Below are positions 14,976 to 23,992 of a DNA stretch of 38,929 nt, piece by piece. Under the pieces are notes generated by a model. The model did not search any database, had not been told where the DNA came from, and saw only the letters and a program-made list of their open reading frames with translations. The DNA comes from Rhodocyclaceae bacterium (GTDB lineage Bacteria; Pseudomonadota; Gammaproteobacteria; Burkholderiales; Rhodocyclaceae). The translations under genes and the position numbers were made by a program. Location of the stretch: assembly GCA_022072095.1 (NCBI GenBank), contig JAJVIJ010000062.1, positions 1 through 38,929 of the forward strand, in the 5' to 3' direction. Each line of letters starts with the position of its first letter. The first letter of the stretch is position 1.

Positions 14976-16343
14976 TCAGCAGCCGGACACGCGTCTAACG
15001 ATGTCGGCGATGTGTTCGGCGCCACGTGCCACCGCGAGCGGATCGCGCCCTTCGACCATTACACGTAACACAGGCTCGGTTCCGGAAGGACGAAGCAATA
15101 CCCGCCCGCTGCCGTTCAGCGTTCTCTCGACCGCTCGACAGGCTTCCCGGATGGGTTCGGAATCTTGCCAATCGAAGCCTGCCGTGAGCCGAACATTGAT
15201 CAGCGTCTGCGGATACAGCTCGAGTGCAGCACAGACCTGATCCAGTTGCTGACCAAGCACCTTGAGCGCCGCGAGCACCTGCAGTGCCGAAACGATGCCA
15301 TCGCCGGTGGAGTGCCTATCCAGGCAGATCAGGTGCCCACTGTTCTCGCCACCCAATACCCAGCCACGCTCCTGCATCATCTCGAGCACGTAGCGATCGC
15401 CAACCTTGGCTCGGGCAAAGTCGACACCCATATCCTTGAAAGCGTGTTCAAGCGCCAGATTGGTCATCAATGTGCCAACCACCCCTTCCAGGCCATGTCC
15501 CCGCACACGCTGACAGGCCATGACATAGAGTAGTTCGTCTCCGCCATACGTCTTTCCCGACGCATCGGCCATCAACAGGCGATCGCCATCGCCATCGAGC
15601 GCAATGCCCAGATCGGCGCCATGCTGACGAACCGCATGAGTCAAGGATTCGGGTACCGTCGCGCCCACGCCATCGTTGATATTCAAACCGTTGGGCTTGT
15701 CGGCGATCGGCACGACCTCCGCGCCCAGCTCATGAAAAACCATCGGCGCGATGTGATAGGCAGCACCATGGGCGCAATCGACCACCAGCTTCATGCCGCG
15801 CAGGTCGAGATCGTTCGGGAAGGTACTCTTGCAGAACTCGATGTAGCGGCCGGCGGCGTCGTCGATGCGCCGTGCACGGCCGAGCTCGGACGAGGCGACG
15901 CAACCCATCGGCTCTCCGAGGTGGCGTTCGATGGCGAGCTCGACCGAGTCCGGGAGCTTGGCACCATCGGAACCGAAGAATTTGATGCCATTGTCGTGAT
16001 ATGGATTGTGCGAGGCGCTGATGACCACCCCGGCGTGCAGGCGCAAGGCGCGCGTCAGATAGGCGACGGCCGGGGTCGGAATCGGCCCGGCGAGCAACAC
16101 GTCGACGCCGGCTGCCGCGAACCCCGATTCGAGCGCCGCTTCGAGCATGTAGCCGGAAATGCGGGTGTCCTTGCCGATCAGTACCGCCGGCCGCCCGTGC
16201 CGAGACGCGAGGCCGCGTTCCCGTTCGCGCTCGATCAGCGTCGTACCCGCCGAATAGCCCAGCCGCAATACAAAATCCGGAGTGATCGGCATGCGGCCGA
16301 CCTCCCCACGGACACCGTCGGTCCCGAAATAGCGTCTGCTCAC
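14976..16343 (-). CDS. glmM: Phosphoglucosamine mutase
   Basis: Interconverts glucosamine-6-phosphate and glucosamine-1-phosphate for UDP-GlcNAc, peptidoglycan and LPS synthesis. 455 residues, standard length. The catalytic phosphoserine is Ser111 in [18 protein letters not shown]. The magnesium-binding loop is DGDGDR, the sugar-binding loop is GENSGH and the phosphate-binding loop near the C-terminus is RPSGTEP. The opening [13 protein letters not shown] is typical. The ATG at 16343 overlaps the folP stop by 4 bp (ATGA), so the two are translationally coupled. Conserved order with ftsH and folP. Confidence 0.98.
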   Translation of the reverse strand: MSRRYFGTDGVRGEVGRMPITPDFVLRLGYSAGTTLIERERERGLASRHGRPAVLIGKDTRISGYMLEAALESGFAAAGVDVLLAGPIPTPAVAYLTRALRLHAGVVISASHNPYHDNGIKFFGSDGAKLPDSVELAIERHLGEPMGCVASSELGRARRIDDAAGRYIEFCKSTFPNDLDLRGMKLVVDCAHGAAYHIAPMVFHELGAEVVPIADKPNGLNINDGVGATVPESLTHAVRQHGADLGIALDGDGDRLLMADASGKTYGGDELLYVMACQRVRGHGLEGVVGTLMTNLALEHAFKDMGVDFARAKVGDRYVLEMMQERGWVLGGENSGHLICLDRHSTGDGIVSALQVLAALKVLGQQLDQVCAALELYPQTLINVRLTAGFDWQDSEPIREACRAVERTLNGSGRVLLRPSGTEPVLRVMVEGRDPLAVARGAEHIADIVRRVSGC

Positions 16344-17215
16344 GAATTACTCCCCCTCTTTTCTTGTTCCATCGACCGCAGCGCGGCGAGCACAGCCAAA
16401 GCATCTCGCATCGGCGCCGCCTCGTGAACACGTACGAGGGTGGCGCCAGCCAGCACCGCGACCAGACCCGCTGCGACCGTCGCCGCGCTGCGCTCGCCCA
16501 CGGGGCGGCCGGTCATCTGCCCCAGCATCGACTTGCGTGACATGCCGACGAGCACCGGAACATGCAAATCGGCAAAGTCCGCGAGGTCCTTGAGCAACTC
16601 GAGATTGTGGGGCAGTCGTTTGCCGAACCCGAACCCGGGGTCAGCGACCAGTCGCTCGCGCGCAATGCCCCGAGCCAACAAGGATTCGACACGTTCATGG
16701 AGAAACGCGCGCACGTCGGCGACGACATCGCCATACCGCGGGTCGGCCTGCATCGACTGCGGCGATCCGCGCATATGCATCACACACAGTGCCGCTTGGC
16801 CGGACGCAACCGCTTCGACGGCCCCCGGTGCGCGGAACGCCAGGATGTCGTTGATCATGTCGGCGCCGGCATCCAGCATCGCACGCATCACGCGCGGCTT
16901 GCAGGTATCGATCGAGATCGGCACACCCCAGCGGACCAGTCTGTCGACAACCGGACCCAGCCGGCGCAGCTCCTCGTCGTCCGCAATGGGCGCCGCGCCC
17001 GGCCTGGACGACTCCGCTCCAACATCCAGCATGTCCGCACCCTCGTCCAGCAGGCGTTCGGCATGCCGCAGGGCTGCGCTCGGTTCACCACCCAGGCCGT
17101 CACCGGAAAATGAATCGGGTGTCAGGTTGACCACCCCCATGACCAGCGGTCGCGCCAAGGACAAACGGAAGCGTCCGCACTGCAGCCAAGCGGCTGGCCT
17201 CGGTGACGACACCAT
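16340..17215 (-). CDS. folP: Dihydropteroate synthase
   Basis: Condenses p-aminobenzoate with 6-hydroxymethyl-dihydropterin diphosphate in folate synthesis; it is the sulfonamide target. 291 residues. Motifs in order: [16 protein letters not shown] (pterin diphosphate loop 1, about 25-40), [11 protein letters not shown] (loop 2), [19 protein letters not shown] and the C-terminal VRVHE segment with its Arg and His. ATG at 17215, 37 bp downstream of ftsH, with a purine-rich GCAGGGGGC upstream. The 4-bp overlap with glmM implies coupled expression. Confidence 0.97.
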   Translation of the reverse strand: MVSSPRPAAWLQCGRFRLSLARPLVMGVVNLTPDSFSGDGLGGEPSAALRHAERLLDEGADMLDVGAESSRPGAAPIADDEELRRLGPVVDRLVRWGVPISIDTCKPRVMRAMLDAGADMINDILAFRAPGAVEAVASGQAALCVMHMRGSPQSMQADPRYGDVVADVRAFLHERVESLLARGIARERLVADPGFGFGKRLPHNLELLKDLADFADLHVPVLVGMSRKSMLGQMTGRPVGERSAATVAAGLVAVLAGATLVRVHEAAPMRDALAVLAALRSMEQEKRGSNS

Positions 17216-17252
17216 GCCCCCTGCGCCTAGGTCAAGACGAGGCGCCTTCGCG

Positions 17253-19139
17253 TCAAGCCGGAGCCGGGGCGTTGGACGCGTGCCCGGTGGAGCCCGAGTC
17301 CGGTGGGGGGCTGGCCGGGCTCACCGTATCCTTCGGCGGACGCGGCTTGCGATTTTGCATGATGTCGTCGATCTGGTCGGCATCTAGCGTTTCCCACTCC
17401 AGAAGCGCAGCCGCCATGGCTTCGACCTTTGCCCGATTTTCCTCCAGCAAGCGCCGCGCCAACGAATACTGCTGATCGATGATGCGCCGGATCTCCGCAT
17501 CGACGCGCTGCATGGTCGCCTCGGAGACATTGCGGTGGGTGGTGACCGCGCGCCCTAGAAAAATCTCGCCTTCCTCGTCCCCATACACCATCGGACCGAG
17601 CGCATCGGACATGCCCCACTGCGTGACCATACGCCGCGCCATGTCCGTCGCGCGCTGGAAATCATTGGAGGCGCCGGTGGTCATCTGCTTCATGAATAGC
17701 TCTTCGGCGACACGACCTCCGAACAGCACGGCAATGATCTGAAGCAGCCTTTCCTTGTCCTGGCTGTAGCGATCCTCGGACGGCAACTGCATCGTCACGC
17801 CCAGCGCGCGCCCACGCGGAATGATCGTCACCTTGTGCACTGGATCGGTCTTGTCGAGCAGCTTGGCGACGACGGCGTGCCCAGACTCATGATAGGCGGT
17901 ATTGCGACGCTCCTCTTCGGGCATGACCATGGACCGGCGCTCGGCACCCATCATGATCTTGTCCTTGGCGCGCTCAAAGTCCTCCATATCGACCAGACGC
18001 TTGTTCGCGCGCGCGGCGAACAACGCCGCTTCATTGACCAGATTGGCCAGATCGGCCCCGGAAAAACCCGGCGTCCCACGCGCAAGCACCTGCGCGTCGA
18101 CATCCGGGGCCAGCGGTACCTTGCGCATGTGCACCTTGAGGATCTGCTCACGACCGCGAATATCGGGCAGGGGTACGACGACCTGACGGTCGAAACGGCC
18201 CGGGCGGAGCAGCGCCGGATCGAGCACATCCGGCCGGTTGGTCGCCGCGATGACGATGACCCCGACCGTCCCCTCGAAGCCGTCCATCTCGACCAATAGC
18301 TGATTCAATGTTTGCTCGCGCTCGTCATTGCCCCCCCCGAGCCCAGCGCCCCGCTGCCTACCCACGGCATCGATCTCGTCGATGAACACGATGCAGGGCG
18401 CATGCTTCTTGGCCTGCTCGAACATGTCGCGCACACGCGCCGCGCCGACACCGACGAACATCTCGACGAAATCGGAGCCGGAAATCGAGTAGAACGGAAC
18501 CTTGGCCTCGCCGGCTATCGCCTTCGCCAGCAAGGTCTTGCCAGTCCCGGGCGAGCCCACCATCAACACGCCTTTCGGTATCCGCCCTCCCAGCTTCTGA
18601 AACTTGGACGGGTCGCGCAGAAAATCGACGATCTCGCCAACTTCCTCCTTGGCCTCATCGCAGCCGGCGACATCGGCGAAAGTGATCGCATTCGCCGATT
18701 CATCCAGCATGCGCGCGCGCGACTTGCCAAACGAAAACGCACCCCCGCGTCCGCCCCCCTGCATCTGGCGCATGAAGAACACCCAGACCCCGATCAACAA
18801 CAACATCGGAAACCAGGAAACGAAGATGTTCATCAGGAAGGACTGCTCCTCTTCCGGCTTCGCGACCACGCGTACATTGTTCTTCAGCAGATCCGAAACC
18901 AGCCAGATGTCGTTAGCGGGCGCATAGACGACCATCTTGCGCCGATCGGTCGTGGTCGCGGTCAGCGTCCGCCCTTGAATGACGACATCGGCAACGCGAC
19001 CGGCCTTGACGTCTTCCAGGAATTGCGAATAGTCGACCGCCTGCTGCTGTGTCTGCCTCGCGGAGAACTGGTTGAAAACGGTCATCAGCACAACGCCGAT
19101 CACCAGCCAGATCGCGAGATTCTTGATGAGATTGTTCAA
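17253..19139 (-). CDS. ftsH: ATP-dependent zinc metalloprotease FtsH (TTG start)
   Basis: Membrane-anchored AAA+ protease that degrades misassembled membrane proteins and short-lived regulators. 628 residues. Two N-terminal membrane segments (about 7-23 and 103-123) flank a periplasmic domain. Walker A GSPGTGKT is at 195-202, Walker B IVFIDE at 250-255, the second region of homology with the arginine finger at 298-318, and the zinc-binding HESGH at 417-421. A Pro/Ser-rich tail ends the protein. The only start giving the expected N-terminus is TTG at 19139, with GAGGATGTAAC before it; the nearby ATG is followed at once by a stop. It has its own sigma-70-like promoter at 19184-19212. Confidence 0.97.
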   Translation of the reverse strand: MNNLIKNLAIWLVIGVVLMTVFNQFSARQTQQQAVDYSQFLEDVKAGRVADVVIQGRTLTATTTDRRKMVVYAPANDIWLVSDLLKNNVRVVAKPEEEQSFLMNIFVSWFPMLLLIGVWVFFMRQMQGGGRGGAFSFGKSRARMLDESANAITFADVAGCDEAKEEVGEIVDFLRDPSKFQKLGGRIPKGVLMVGSPGTGKTLLAKAIAGEAKVPFYSISGSDFVEMFVGVGAARVRDMFEQAKKHAPCIVFIDEIDAVGRQRGAGLGGGNDEREQTLNQLLVEMDGFEGTVGVIVIAATNRPDVLDPALLRPGRFDRQVVVPLPDIRGREQILKVHMRKVPLAPDVDAQVLARGTPGFSGADLANLVNEAALFAARANKRLVDMEDFERAKDKIMMGAERRSMVMPEEERRNTAYHESGHAVVAKLLDKTDPVHKVTIIPRGRALGVTMQLPSEDRYSQDKERLLQIIAVLFGGRVAEELFMKQMTTGASNDFQRATDMARRMVTQWGMSDALGPMVYGDEEGEIFLGRAVTTHRNVSEATMQRVDAEIRRIIDQQYSLARRLLEENRAKVEAMAAALLEWETLDADQIDDIMQNRKPRPPKDTVSPASPPPDSGSTGHASNAPAPA

Positions 19140-19183
19140 GTTACATCCTCAAAAGAGCGGGAACCCTACGACGAATGCGACAT

Positions 19184-19212
19184 ATTTTAAGGCCGTTCGT
19201 TCCCCGGGGCAA
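19184..19212 (-). promoter_or_regulatory. Sigma-70-like promoter for ftsH
   Basis: On the minus strand a -35 box TTGCCC (19212-19207) is separated by exactly 17 bp from a -10 box TAAAAT (19189-19184). This predicts transcription starting about 35-40 bases before the ftsH TTG codon. Seen directly; activity inferred. Confidence 0.6.
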
Positions 19213-19403
19213 AATCGGTATCGGGCAATTCGGCATCAGGTTGAGCACGCACGAACGGGCGCGACGACCGACGCCACGCTGAGTTCCCCCGGAATCCACA
19301 ATAACCATCTTGGGGAGGCGTGACCGAAATGACGCAATCGAAGAGAACGACCTCCTGTCCATGATCGCACGCACGTGCTTGGCGCGTGCCTGAACTCCAT
19401 GCG

Positions 19404-19508
19404 TCATTCGGAGCCGCGATCTTGCAGGGCCTTGCGCGCATCGCTGAACGCCTCGAAAACATTGAGAATGCGATCCGGTGAGCGCAGCGGAGAACTTCGA
19501 TCCGTCAT
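19404..19508 (-). CDS. Possible small protein, 34 residues, unknown function
   Basis: An ATG at 19508 follows AGAGGCGTTTTC, a good Shine-Dalgarno at normal spacing. The frame runs 34 codons to a TGA. The predicted peptide is charged, with a likely amphipathic helix from about residue 11 (DRILNVFEAFSDARKAL). I do not recognise it. It may be a real small gene between rlmE and ftsH, a leader peptide, or a chance frame; only the ribosome binding site and composition support it. Confidence 0.3.
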   Translation of the reverse strand: MTDRSSPLRSPDRILNVFEAFSDARKALQDRGSE

Positions 19509-19601
19509 GAAAACGCCTCTATTCATTTGGAAGTGCGGCACGGGGCGACGGAATGAATCGCCGGATCCCGCAACGTGCTCGCCACGACGCCCCGATTTCG
19601 A

Positions 19602-20216
19602 TCACGCGCGCCGGGCGCGCGCCAGCAGATACATTTCGGCGCTTTCGCGACGCGAACTGTCCGGTTTGCGCACTTCTATTTTGGAAAAGACCTCACGCAT
19701 CGCGCGTCTCAGCTCGGCCATGCCGGCGCCCTCGAAAACCTTCACGAGCAGGTCGCCGCCGGGCTTGAGATGAGCGGCGGCAAACTCCAGCACGCACTCG
19801 GCCAGATGCATCATGCGCGCCTGATCGCTGACGGCGACCCCCGACAGGTTCGGCGCCAGATCGGACAAAACGAGATCCAGCTGCCGGTCCTGCAAGAGAT
19901 CGGACAGGGCATCGACGATCGCCTGCTCGCGAAAATCTCCTTGAATCGTTTCCACGCCAGCCAGCGGCGCCAGCGGCAACAGATCGAGCGCGAGCACGCG
20001 CCCGGCCGGCCCGACCTTGCTCGCGGCGACCTGGGACCAACTTCCTGGTGCCGCGCCCAGATCGACCACGCAGAAACCCGGGCGCAGCAGCCGATCGCGG
20101 GCATCGATCTCGAGCAACTTGTACGCTGCACGCGAGCGGTAGCCCTCCAAACGCGCGCGATGGACGTAGGGATCGGTGACATGCCTTCGCAACCAGGTGC
20201 GGCTCGACTTGCTCAT
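19602..20216 (-). CDS. rlmE: 23S rRNA (uridine-2552-2'-O)-methyltransferase RlmE
   Basis: Methylates the 2'-OH of U2552 in the A loop of 23S rRNA, a late step in large-subunit assembly; SAM-dependent. 204 residues, as expected. The K-D-K-E catalytic tetrad is present: Lys33 (SRAAYKLLEID), Asp119 (VLSDLAPNLSG), Lys159 (LLVKVFEG) and Glu194 (SAEMYLLA). The SAM-binding loop is VVDLGAAPGSWSQ (about 50-62). ATG at 20216 with a weak ribosome binding site. It precedes ftsH as in E. coli, but the usual divergent yhbY gene is not seen; a FecR-SPOR gene lies upstream on the same strand. Confidence 0.96.
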   Translation of the reverse strand: MSKSSRTWLRRHVTDPYVHRARLEGYRSRAAYKLLEIDARDRLLRPGFCVVDLGAAPGSWSQVAASKVGPAGRVLALDLLPLAPLAGVETIQGDFREQAIVDALSDLLQDRQLDLVLSDLAPNLSGVAVSDQARMMHLAECVLEFAAAHLKPGGDLLVKVFEGAGMAELRRAMREVFSKIEVRKPDSSRRESAEMYLLARARRA

Positions 20217-20247
20217 CGCTACCCGAGCCTCGGAATGGCAGGCACTC

Positions 20248-21123
20248 TCAGCGAACGGGCACCACGCGCCCGCTCAAGCCGAGCAGGCGCTCCAGCCTGG
20301 TCGCGAGGGCTTCGGCGTCGCCACGCGCATCCATGAAACGCAATACCGCCTGATACACGCGCTCACCGGCTACGGACACAGACTGAATTTGCGCCGGGAA
20401 ACCCGCGCCTCGAAGCCGCACATAGGCGTCGATGACCTCGACATGGCCGCCGGAGGCCATCACCAGCTGCCAGCCGCCGCTTGCCCTGAGCAGACCGGCG
20501 GCCGGCTGCATTTCGGTCTGTGGCGACCAGACCTTGTCGATCCTTTCCTGATCGGCCAGTTCGATGGTCGGCTTTGCACCGCGTTGCGCGCCGAAGAACT
20601 GGCGCGGCTCGCTGAGCGTGGCCACGGTGCCATCTTCGTGGCCGACGCTGATGCGGCCTTCGAGCAGACAAACGAAATCCTGTTCCTCCGAGCTCGCACC
20701 CCAGATATCGGTACCGCGTATGCCGGCAGTGATGGTGCGCACACGGACGCTGATGTCCCGGCGCTGCCCGACGCGCGCGGCCGCCGCGGTGGTGAACCGG
20801 AATGCGCCTTTCAGCACATCGAGCGCCGCGGTGAATACCGGGGCCCGATCGCTCCCGAGTCGATCGATCGCAAACCGTGCTTCTTCGCCAAGCTTGACGA
20901 CGCTGCCATCTCCGAGCCGAACCTGCACGCGGCCGCCGGCCCCGGTTCGCAACTGATCACCGGGCGCGAGCAGCGCTCCCGGCGCAAGCGGCTCGCTGCG
21001 CCCCGATCGATCGATCCAACCCGGGCTCTGCACGACCTCGACGCGCGCACCGTCGCGGGCGTGGACCCATAGCGGCAGGAACATGAACCCGACAACGACA
21101 AACCGAATGACCCATTCGCTCAT
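20248..21123 (-). CDS. FecR domain protein with probable C-terminal SPOR domain, exported
   Basis: 291 residues from the ATG at 21123, which has GGGGGGC upstream; a TTG six codons earlier is less likely. A signal peptide or anchor covers residues 1-22 (WVIRFVVVGFMFLPLWVHA). A FecR-like region follows with the characteristic LRTGAGGRVQVRLGDGSVVKL and VRTITAGIRGTD blocks. The last 75 residues (GWQLVMASGGHVEVIDAYV onward, ending LEALLG-like) have the spacing of a SPOR peptidoglycan-binding repeat; this second call is weaker. It has no FecI or TonB partner nearby, so it is probably a periplasmic envelope protein rather than a signalling anti-sigma factor. It lies 113 bp after lpdA and 31 bp before rlmE. 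Confidence 0.75.
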   Translation of the reverse strand: MSEWVIRFVVVGFMFLPLWVHARDGARVEVVQSPGWIDRSGRSEPLAPGALLAPGDQLRTGAGGRVQVRLGDGSVVKLGEEARFAIDRLGSDRAPVFTAALDVLKGAFRFTTAAAARVGQRRDISVRVRTITAGIRGTDIWGASSEEQDFVCLLEGRISVGHEDGTVATLSEPRQFFGAQRGAKPTIELADQERIDKVWSPQTEMQPAAGLLRASGGWQLVMASGGHVEVIDAYVRLRGAGFPAQIQSVSVAGERVYQAVLRFMDARGDAEALATRLERLLGLSGRVVPVR

Positions 21124-21236
21124 GGCATCTGCCCCCCGCAAAAGTCGAGCACAATTGTCGAGCCGTCAAGCCGGAACCTCACCCGCCGCTGCGTCCGCAG
21201 GCGATCACCGGCTCGCGCGACGCGACCGGGCCGGCA

Positions 21237-22664
21237 TCAGAAATGCAGTGAGCGCTTGTCCACGGCCAGCGCCGCCTCGTGCAACGCCTCCGACAGGGTC
21301 GGATGCGCATGGCAGGTTCGAGCGAGATCTTCCGCACTGGCGCCGAACTCCATTGCCAGCACGGCCTCCCCTATCAGTTCCGAAGCATTCGTCCCGATTA
21401 CATGGACGCCGAGTATGGCATCGCTGTCGGCCGCGGCGAGCACCTTCACGAAACCGGTGGTATCCCCCTGCCCCAGTGCACGCCCGTTCGCCAGAAATGG
21501 AATCTGACCCGTACGGTAGGACAAGCCCGCCTCCTTCAGCTGCGCCTCGGTTTTGCCCACCCAGGCGATTTCCGGGTGCGTATAAATCACGAAGGGGATG
21601 GTGTGATAGTTGACGTGCCCGGCCTGACCGGCGATGCACTCGGCCACCATGACGCCCTCCTCCATGCCCTTGTGCGCAAGCATCGGGCCGCGCACGACAT
21701 CACCTACCGCCCAGACGTCTTGCAGATTGGTATGGCAGCGATCGTCGACGACGACCCGCCCCTGGGCGTCCAGTTCCAGACCGACCGACGACGCGCCCAG
21801 CCCGCCGGTATTCGGTATGCGCCCGACCGAGACGACCAGTCGGTCGAATGTCATGGATTTCTTGGCTTCGTCATCCTCGAACGCAACGGTGACCGCGTCG
21901 CCATCGCGGCTCACGCCGTCGATGCGCAGGCCGAGCCGGATATCGAGACCCTGTTTCTGTGTAAAGGTCTTCCAGGCCTCCTTGGCGACGGCCTGATCGC
22001 AGCTCGGCAGAAATTCGGGAACGACCTCGAGCAGCGTCACCTGCGCACCGAGCCGCTTCCAGACCGAACCCAGTTCCAGGCCGATCACACCGGCACCGAT
22101 GACGCCAAGCCGCTTGGGTACGGTATCGAAAGCCAGCGCGCCGGTATTGTCACAAATCGTGACGTTATCGATTTCGACGCCGGGCAGGCCGCGCGGCGAC
22201 GAACCCGTGGCGATCACCACGTGACGCGCGCGCACATCCTGATCGCCGACCAGCATGTGCCAGCCACCGTCCTCGCGTGCGACGAAACGCCCCAGCCCCG
22301 GGAGCAGGGTAACCTTGTATTTGCGAAACAGGCTCTTGATGCCTTGCGTCAGCTGCGTGACGATGTTGTCCTTGCGGCGCAACATCGTCTTCACGTCCAC
22401 CCGCAAACCGTCCGCCGTGATGCCGTGCATGACGAAGGCGTGACTGGCCATGTCGAAGTATTCCGACGACTGCAAGAGTGCCTTCGAAGGAATGCATCCG
22501 ACATTGAGGCAGGTACCACCCAGGCGGACATCCCCCTTGGGGTCGGCGTAGGCACTGACCTCGGCACAGGCGGTACTCAGGCCCAGTTGGGCCGCCCGAA
22601 TCGCAGCGACGTAGCCCGCCGGCCCGCCACCGATCACCAGCACATCGAAGACCGCTTCGCTCAC
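21237..22664 (-). CDS. lpdA: Dihydrolipoyl dehydrogenase (E3 of 2-oxoglutarate dehydrogenase)
   Basis: FAD enzyme that reoxidises the dihydrolipoyl groups of OdhB with NAD. 475 residues from a GTG at 22664 with GAGGGC upstream; the ATG just before it is followed by an in-frame stop. The FAD-binding [10 protein letters not shown] (12-21), redox-active disulfide Cys52/Cys57 ([13 protein letters not shown]), a second nucleotide-binding [10 protein letters not shown], and the partner-subunit His454/Glu459 pair (HAHPTLSE) are intact. It starts 10 bp after odhB, so it belongs to the 2-oxoglutarate dehydrogenase operon. Confidence 0.97.
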   Translation of the reverse strand: MSEAVFDVLVIGGGPAGYVAAIRAAQLGLSTACAEVSAYADPKGDVRLGGTCLNVGCIPSKALLQSSEYFDMASHAFVMHGITADGLRVDVKTMLRRKDNIVTQLTQGIKSLFRKYKVTLLPGLGRFVAREDGGWHMLVGDQDVRARHVVIATGSSPRGLPGVEIDNVTICDNTGALAFDTVPKRLGVIGAGVIGLELGSVWKRLGAQVTLLEVVPEFLPSCDQAVAKEAWKTFTQKQGLDIRLGLRIDGVSRDGDAVTVAFEDDEAKKSMTFDRLVVSVGRIPNTGGLGASSVGLELDAQGRVVVDDRCHTNLQDVWAVGDVVRGPMLAHKGMEEGVMVAECIAGQAGHVNYHTIPFVIYTHPEIAWVGKTEAQLKEAGLSYRTGQIPFLANGRALGQGDTTGFVKVLAAADSDAILGVHVIGTNASELIGEAVLAMEFGASAEDLARTCHAHPTLSEALHEAALAVDKRSLHF

Positions 22665-22674
22665 GGCATTGCCC

Positions 22675-23907
22675 TCACAGATCGAACAACATGCGCGCCG
22701 GATCCTCGAGCGCTTCCTTGATGGCCACCAGCCCGAGCACCGCCTCGCGACCATCGATGATGCGATGGTCGTAGGACAAGGCCAGATAGTTCATCGGCCT
22801 GATGACGATTTCGCCGCCCTCGACGACGGGCCGGTCTTTCGTCGCATGCACCCCAAGGATCGCCGATTGCGGCGGGTTGATGATCGGCGTGGACAGCATC
22901 GAGCCGAACACGCCGCCGTTCGATATCGAGAATGTTCCACCGGTCAGATCCTCGATCGCCAGCTTGCTCTCGGCGGCACGCTTGCCGAAGTCGCCGATCC
23001 GCTTTTCGATCTCGGCGAAGCCCATCGTCTCGGCATTGCGCAGGATCGGCACCACCAGACCACGCGGAGAACCAACCGCGATGCCGATATCCATATAGCC
23101 GTGATAGATGATGTCGCTCCCGTCGACAGACGCGTTCAGGATCGGGTAGCGCTTCAACGCCTGTACCACGGCCTTGACGAAAAACGACATGAAACCGAGC
23201 CGCGTGCCATGCTCCTTCTCGAAGCGCTCGCCGAATTTCTTGCGCAGCTCGATGACCGGCGCCATGTTGACCTCGTTGAAGGTCGTCAGGATCGCGTTCT
23301 CGGCCTGCGACTGCAACAAGCGTTCGGCTACCCGGGCGCGCAACCTGGACATCGGTACCCGCTGTTCGGCGCGCTCCCCCAGCAGCTCGTCGAGATTGAC
23401 CGGGGCCATCGGTTGCGCCAGCGCCGGTTTGCTCGCCGCGGCGGGCGGGGCCGGGGCGGGGCTGGGGACGCTTTTCGCCGACTGATCCGCGACCCCGAGA
23501 ACGTCCGCTTTCGTGACCCGCCCACCACGGCCGCTGCCCTGGATCGCGGCCAGATCCACACCCTTCTCTTCGGCGAGCTTGCGCGCAGCGGGCAAGGCAC
23601 TCACGGCCATGGCGGGCTGAACGGCTGCCGCCGCGGCCGTCGCCACCGCTTTCCCTGCGATCGGCTGAGCCTCGGTATCGATTTGCGCAATCACCTCACC
23701 ACTCGTCACGCTCGTACCATTGCCCTTGATGATTTTCACGAGCACACCAGACTGCGGCGCCGGAGTCTCGAGCACCACCTTGTCCGTCTCGATATCGATC
23801 AGGTTCTCATCGCGCGCGACCGCGTCACCTTCTTGTTTGTGCCAGCTCACCAAGGTGGCTTCGGCCACCGATTCCGAGAGCTGCGGTACCTTGACATCTA
23901 TCAGCAT
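22675..23907 (-). CDS. odhB: Dihydrolipoyllysine-residue succinyltransferase (E2 of 2-oxoglutarate dehydrogenase)
   Basis: Core of the 2-oxoglutarate dehydrogenase complex; transfers succinyl from the lipoyl arm to CoA. 410 residues from the ATG at 23907 (AGGTGGGTCG upstream). A single lipoyl domain has its lysine at Lys43 (IETDKVVLE). An Ala/Pro-rich linker, the peripheral subunit-binding domain ([20 protein letters not shown]), a second Ala/Pro linker and the catalytic domain follow, with His381 and Asp385 in [12 protein letters not shown]. Directly upstream of lpdA and 85 bp after sucA. Also called sucB. Confidence 0.97.
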   Translation of the reverse strand: MLIDVKVPQLSESVAEATLVSWHKQEGDAVARDENLIDIETDKVVLETPAPQSGVLVKIIKGNGTSVTSGEVIAQIDTEAQPIAGKAVATAAAAAVQPAMAVSALPAARKLAEEKGVDLAAIQGSGRGGRVTKADVLGVADQSAKSVPSPAPAPPAAASKPALAQPMAPVNLDELLGERAEQRVPMSRLRARVAERLLQSQAENAILTTFNEVNMAPVIELRKKFGERFEKEHGTRLGFMSFFVKAVVQALKRYPILNASVDGSDIIYHGYMDIGIAVGSPRGLVVPILRNAETMGFAEIEKRIGDFGKRAAESKLAIEDLTGGTFSISNGGVFGSMLSTPIINPPQSAILGVHATKDRPVVEGGEIVIRPMNYLALSYDHRIIDGREAVLGLVAIKEALEDPARMLFDL

Positions 23908-23992
23908 CGACCCACCTGTTCTGGATGTGAGCATTGCGAGGGAAGCATCGTGACCGATCGACGCGATCGAGGTTCAACGATGATGCGGAGAT

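Larger units (their letters stand above)
19140..19601. other. 462-bp gap between rlmE and ftsH
   Basis: Unusually long for this otherwise adjacent gene pair. It contains the ftsH promoter and one small open frame with a plausible ribosome binding site (19404-19508, listed separately). I recognise no protein family in the other frames of either strand and no tRNA or clear terminator. Confidence 0.6.

Noticed and set aside
19140-19601. A YhbY-like gene or stable RNA in the rlmE-ftsH gap
   Set aside because: No frame shows YhbY motifs, and I could not fold a tRNA, tmRNA or signal-recognition RNA pattern by eye.
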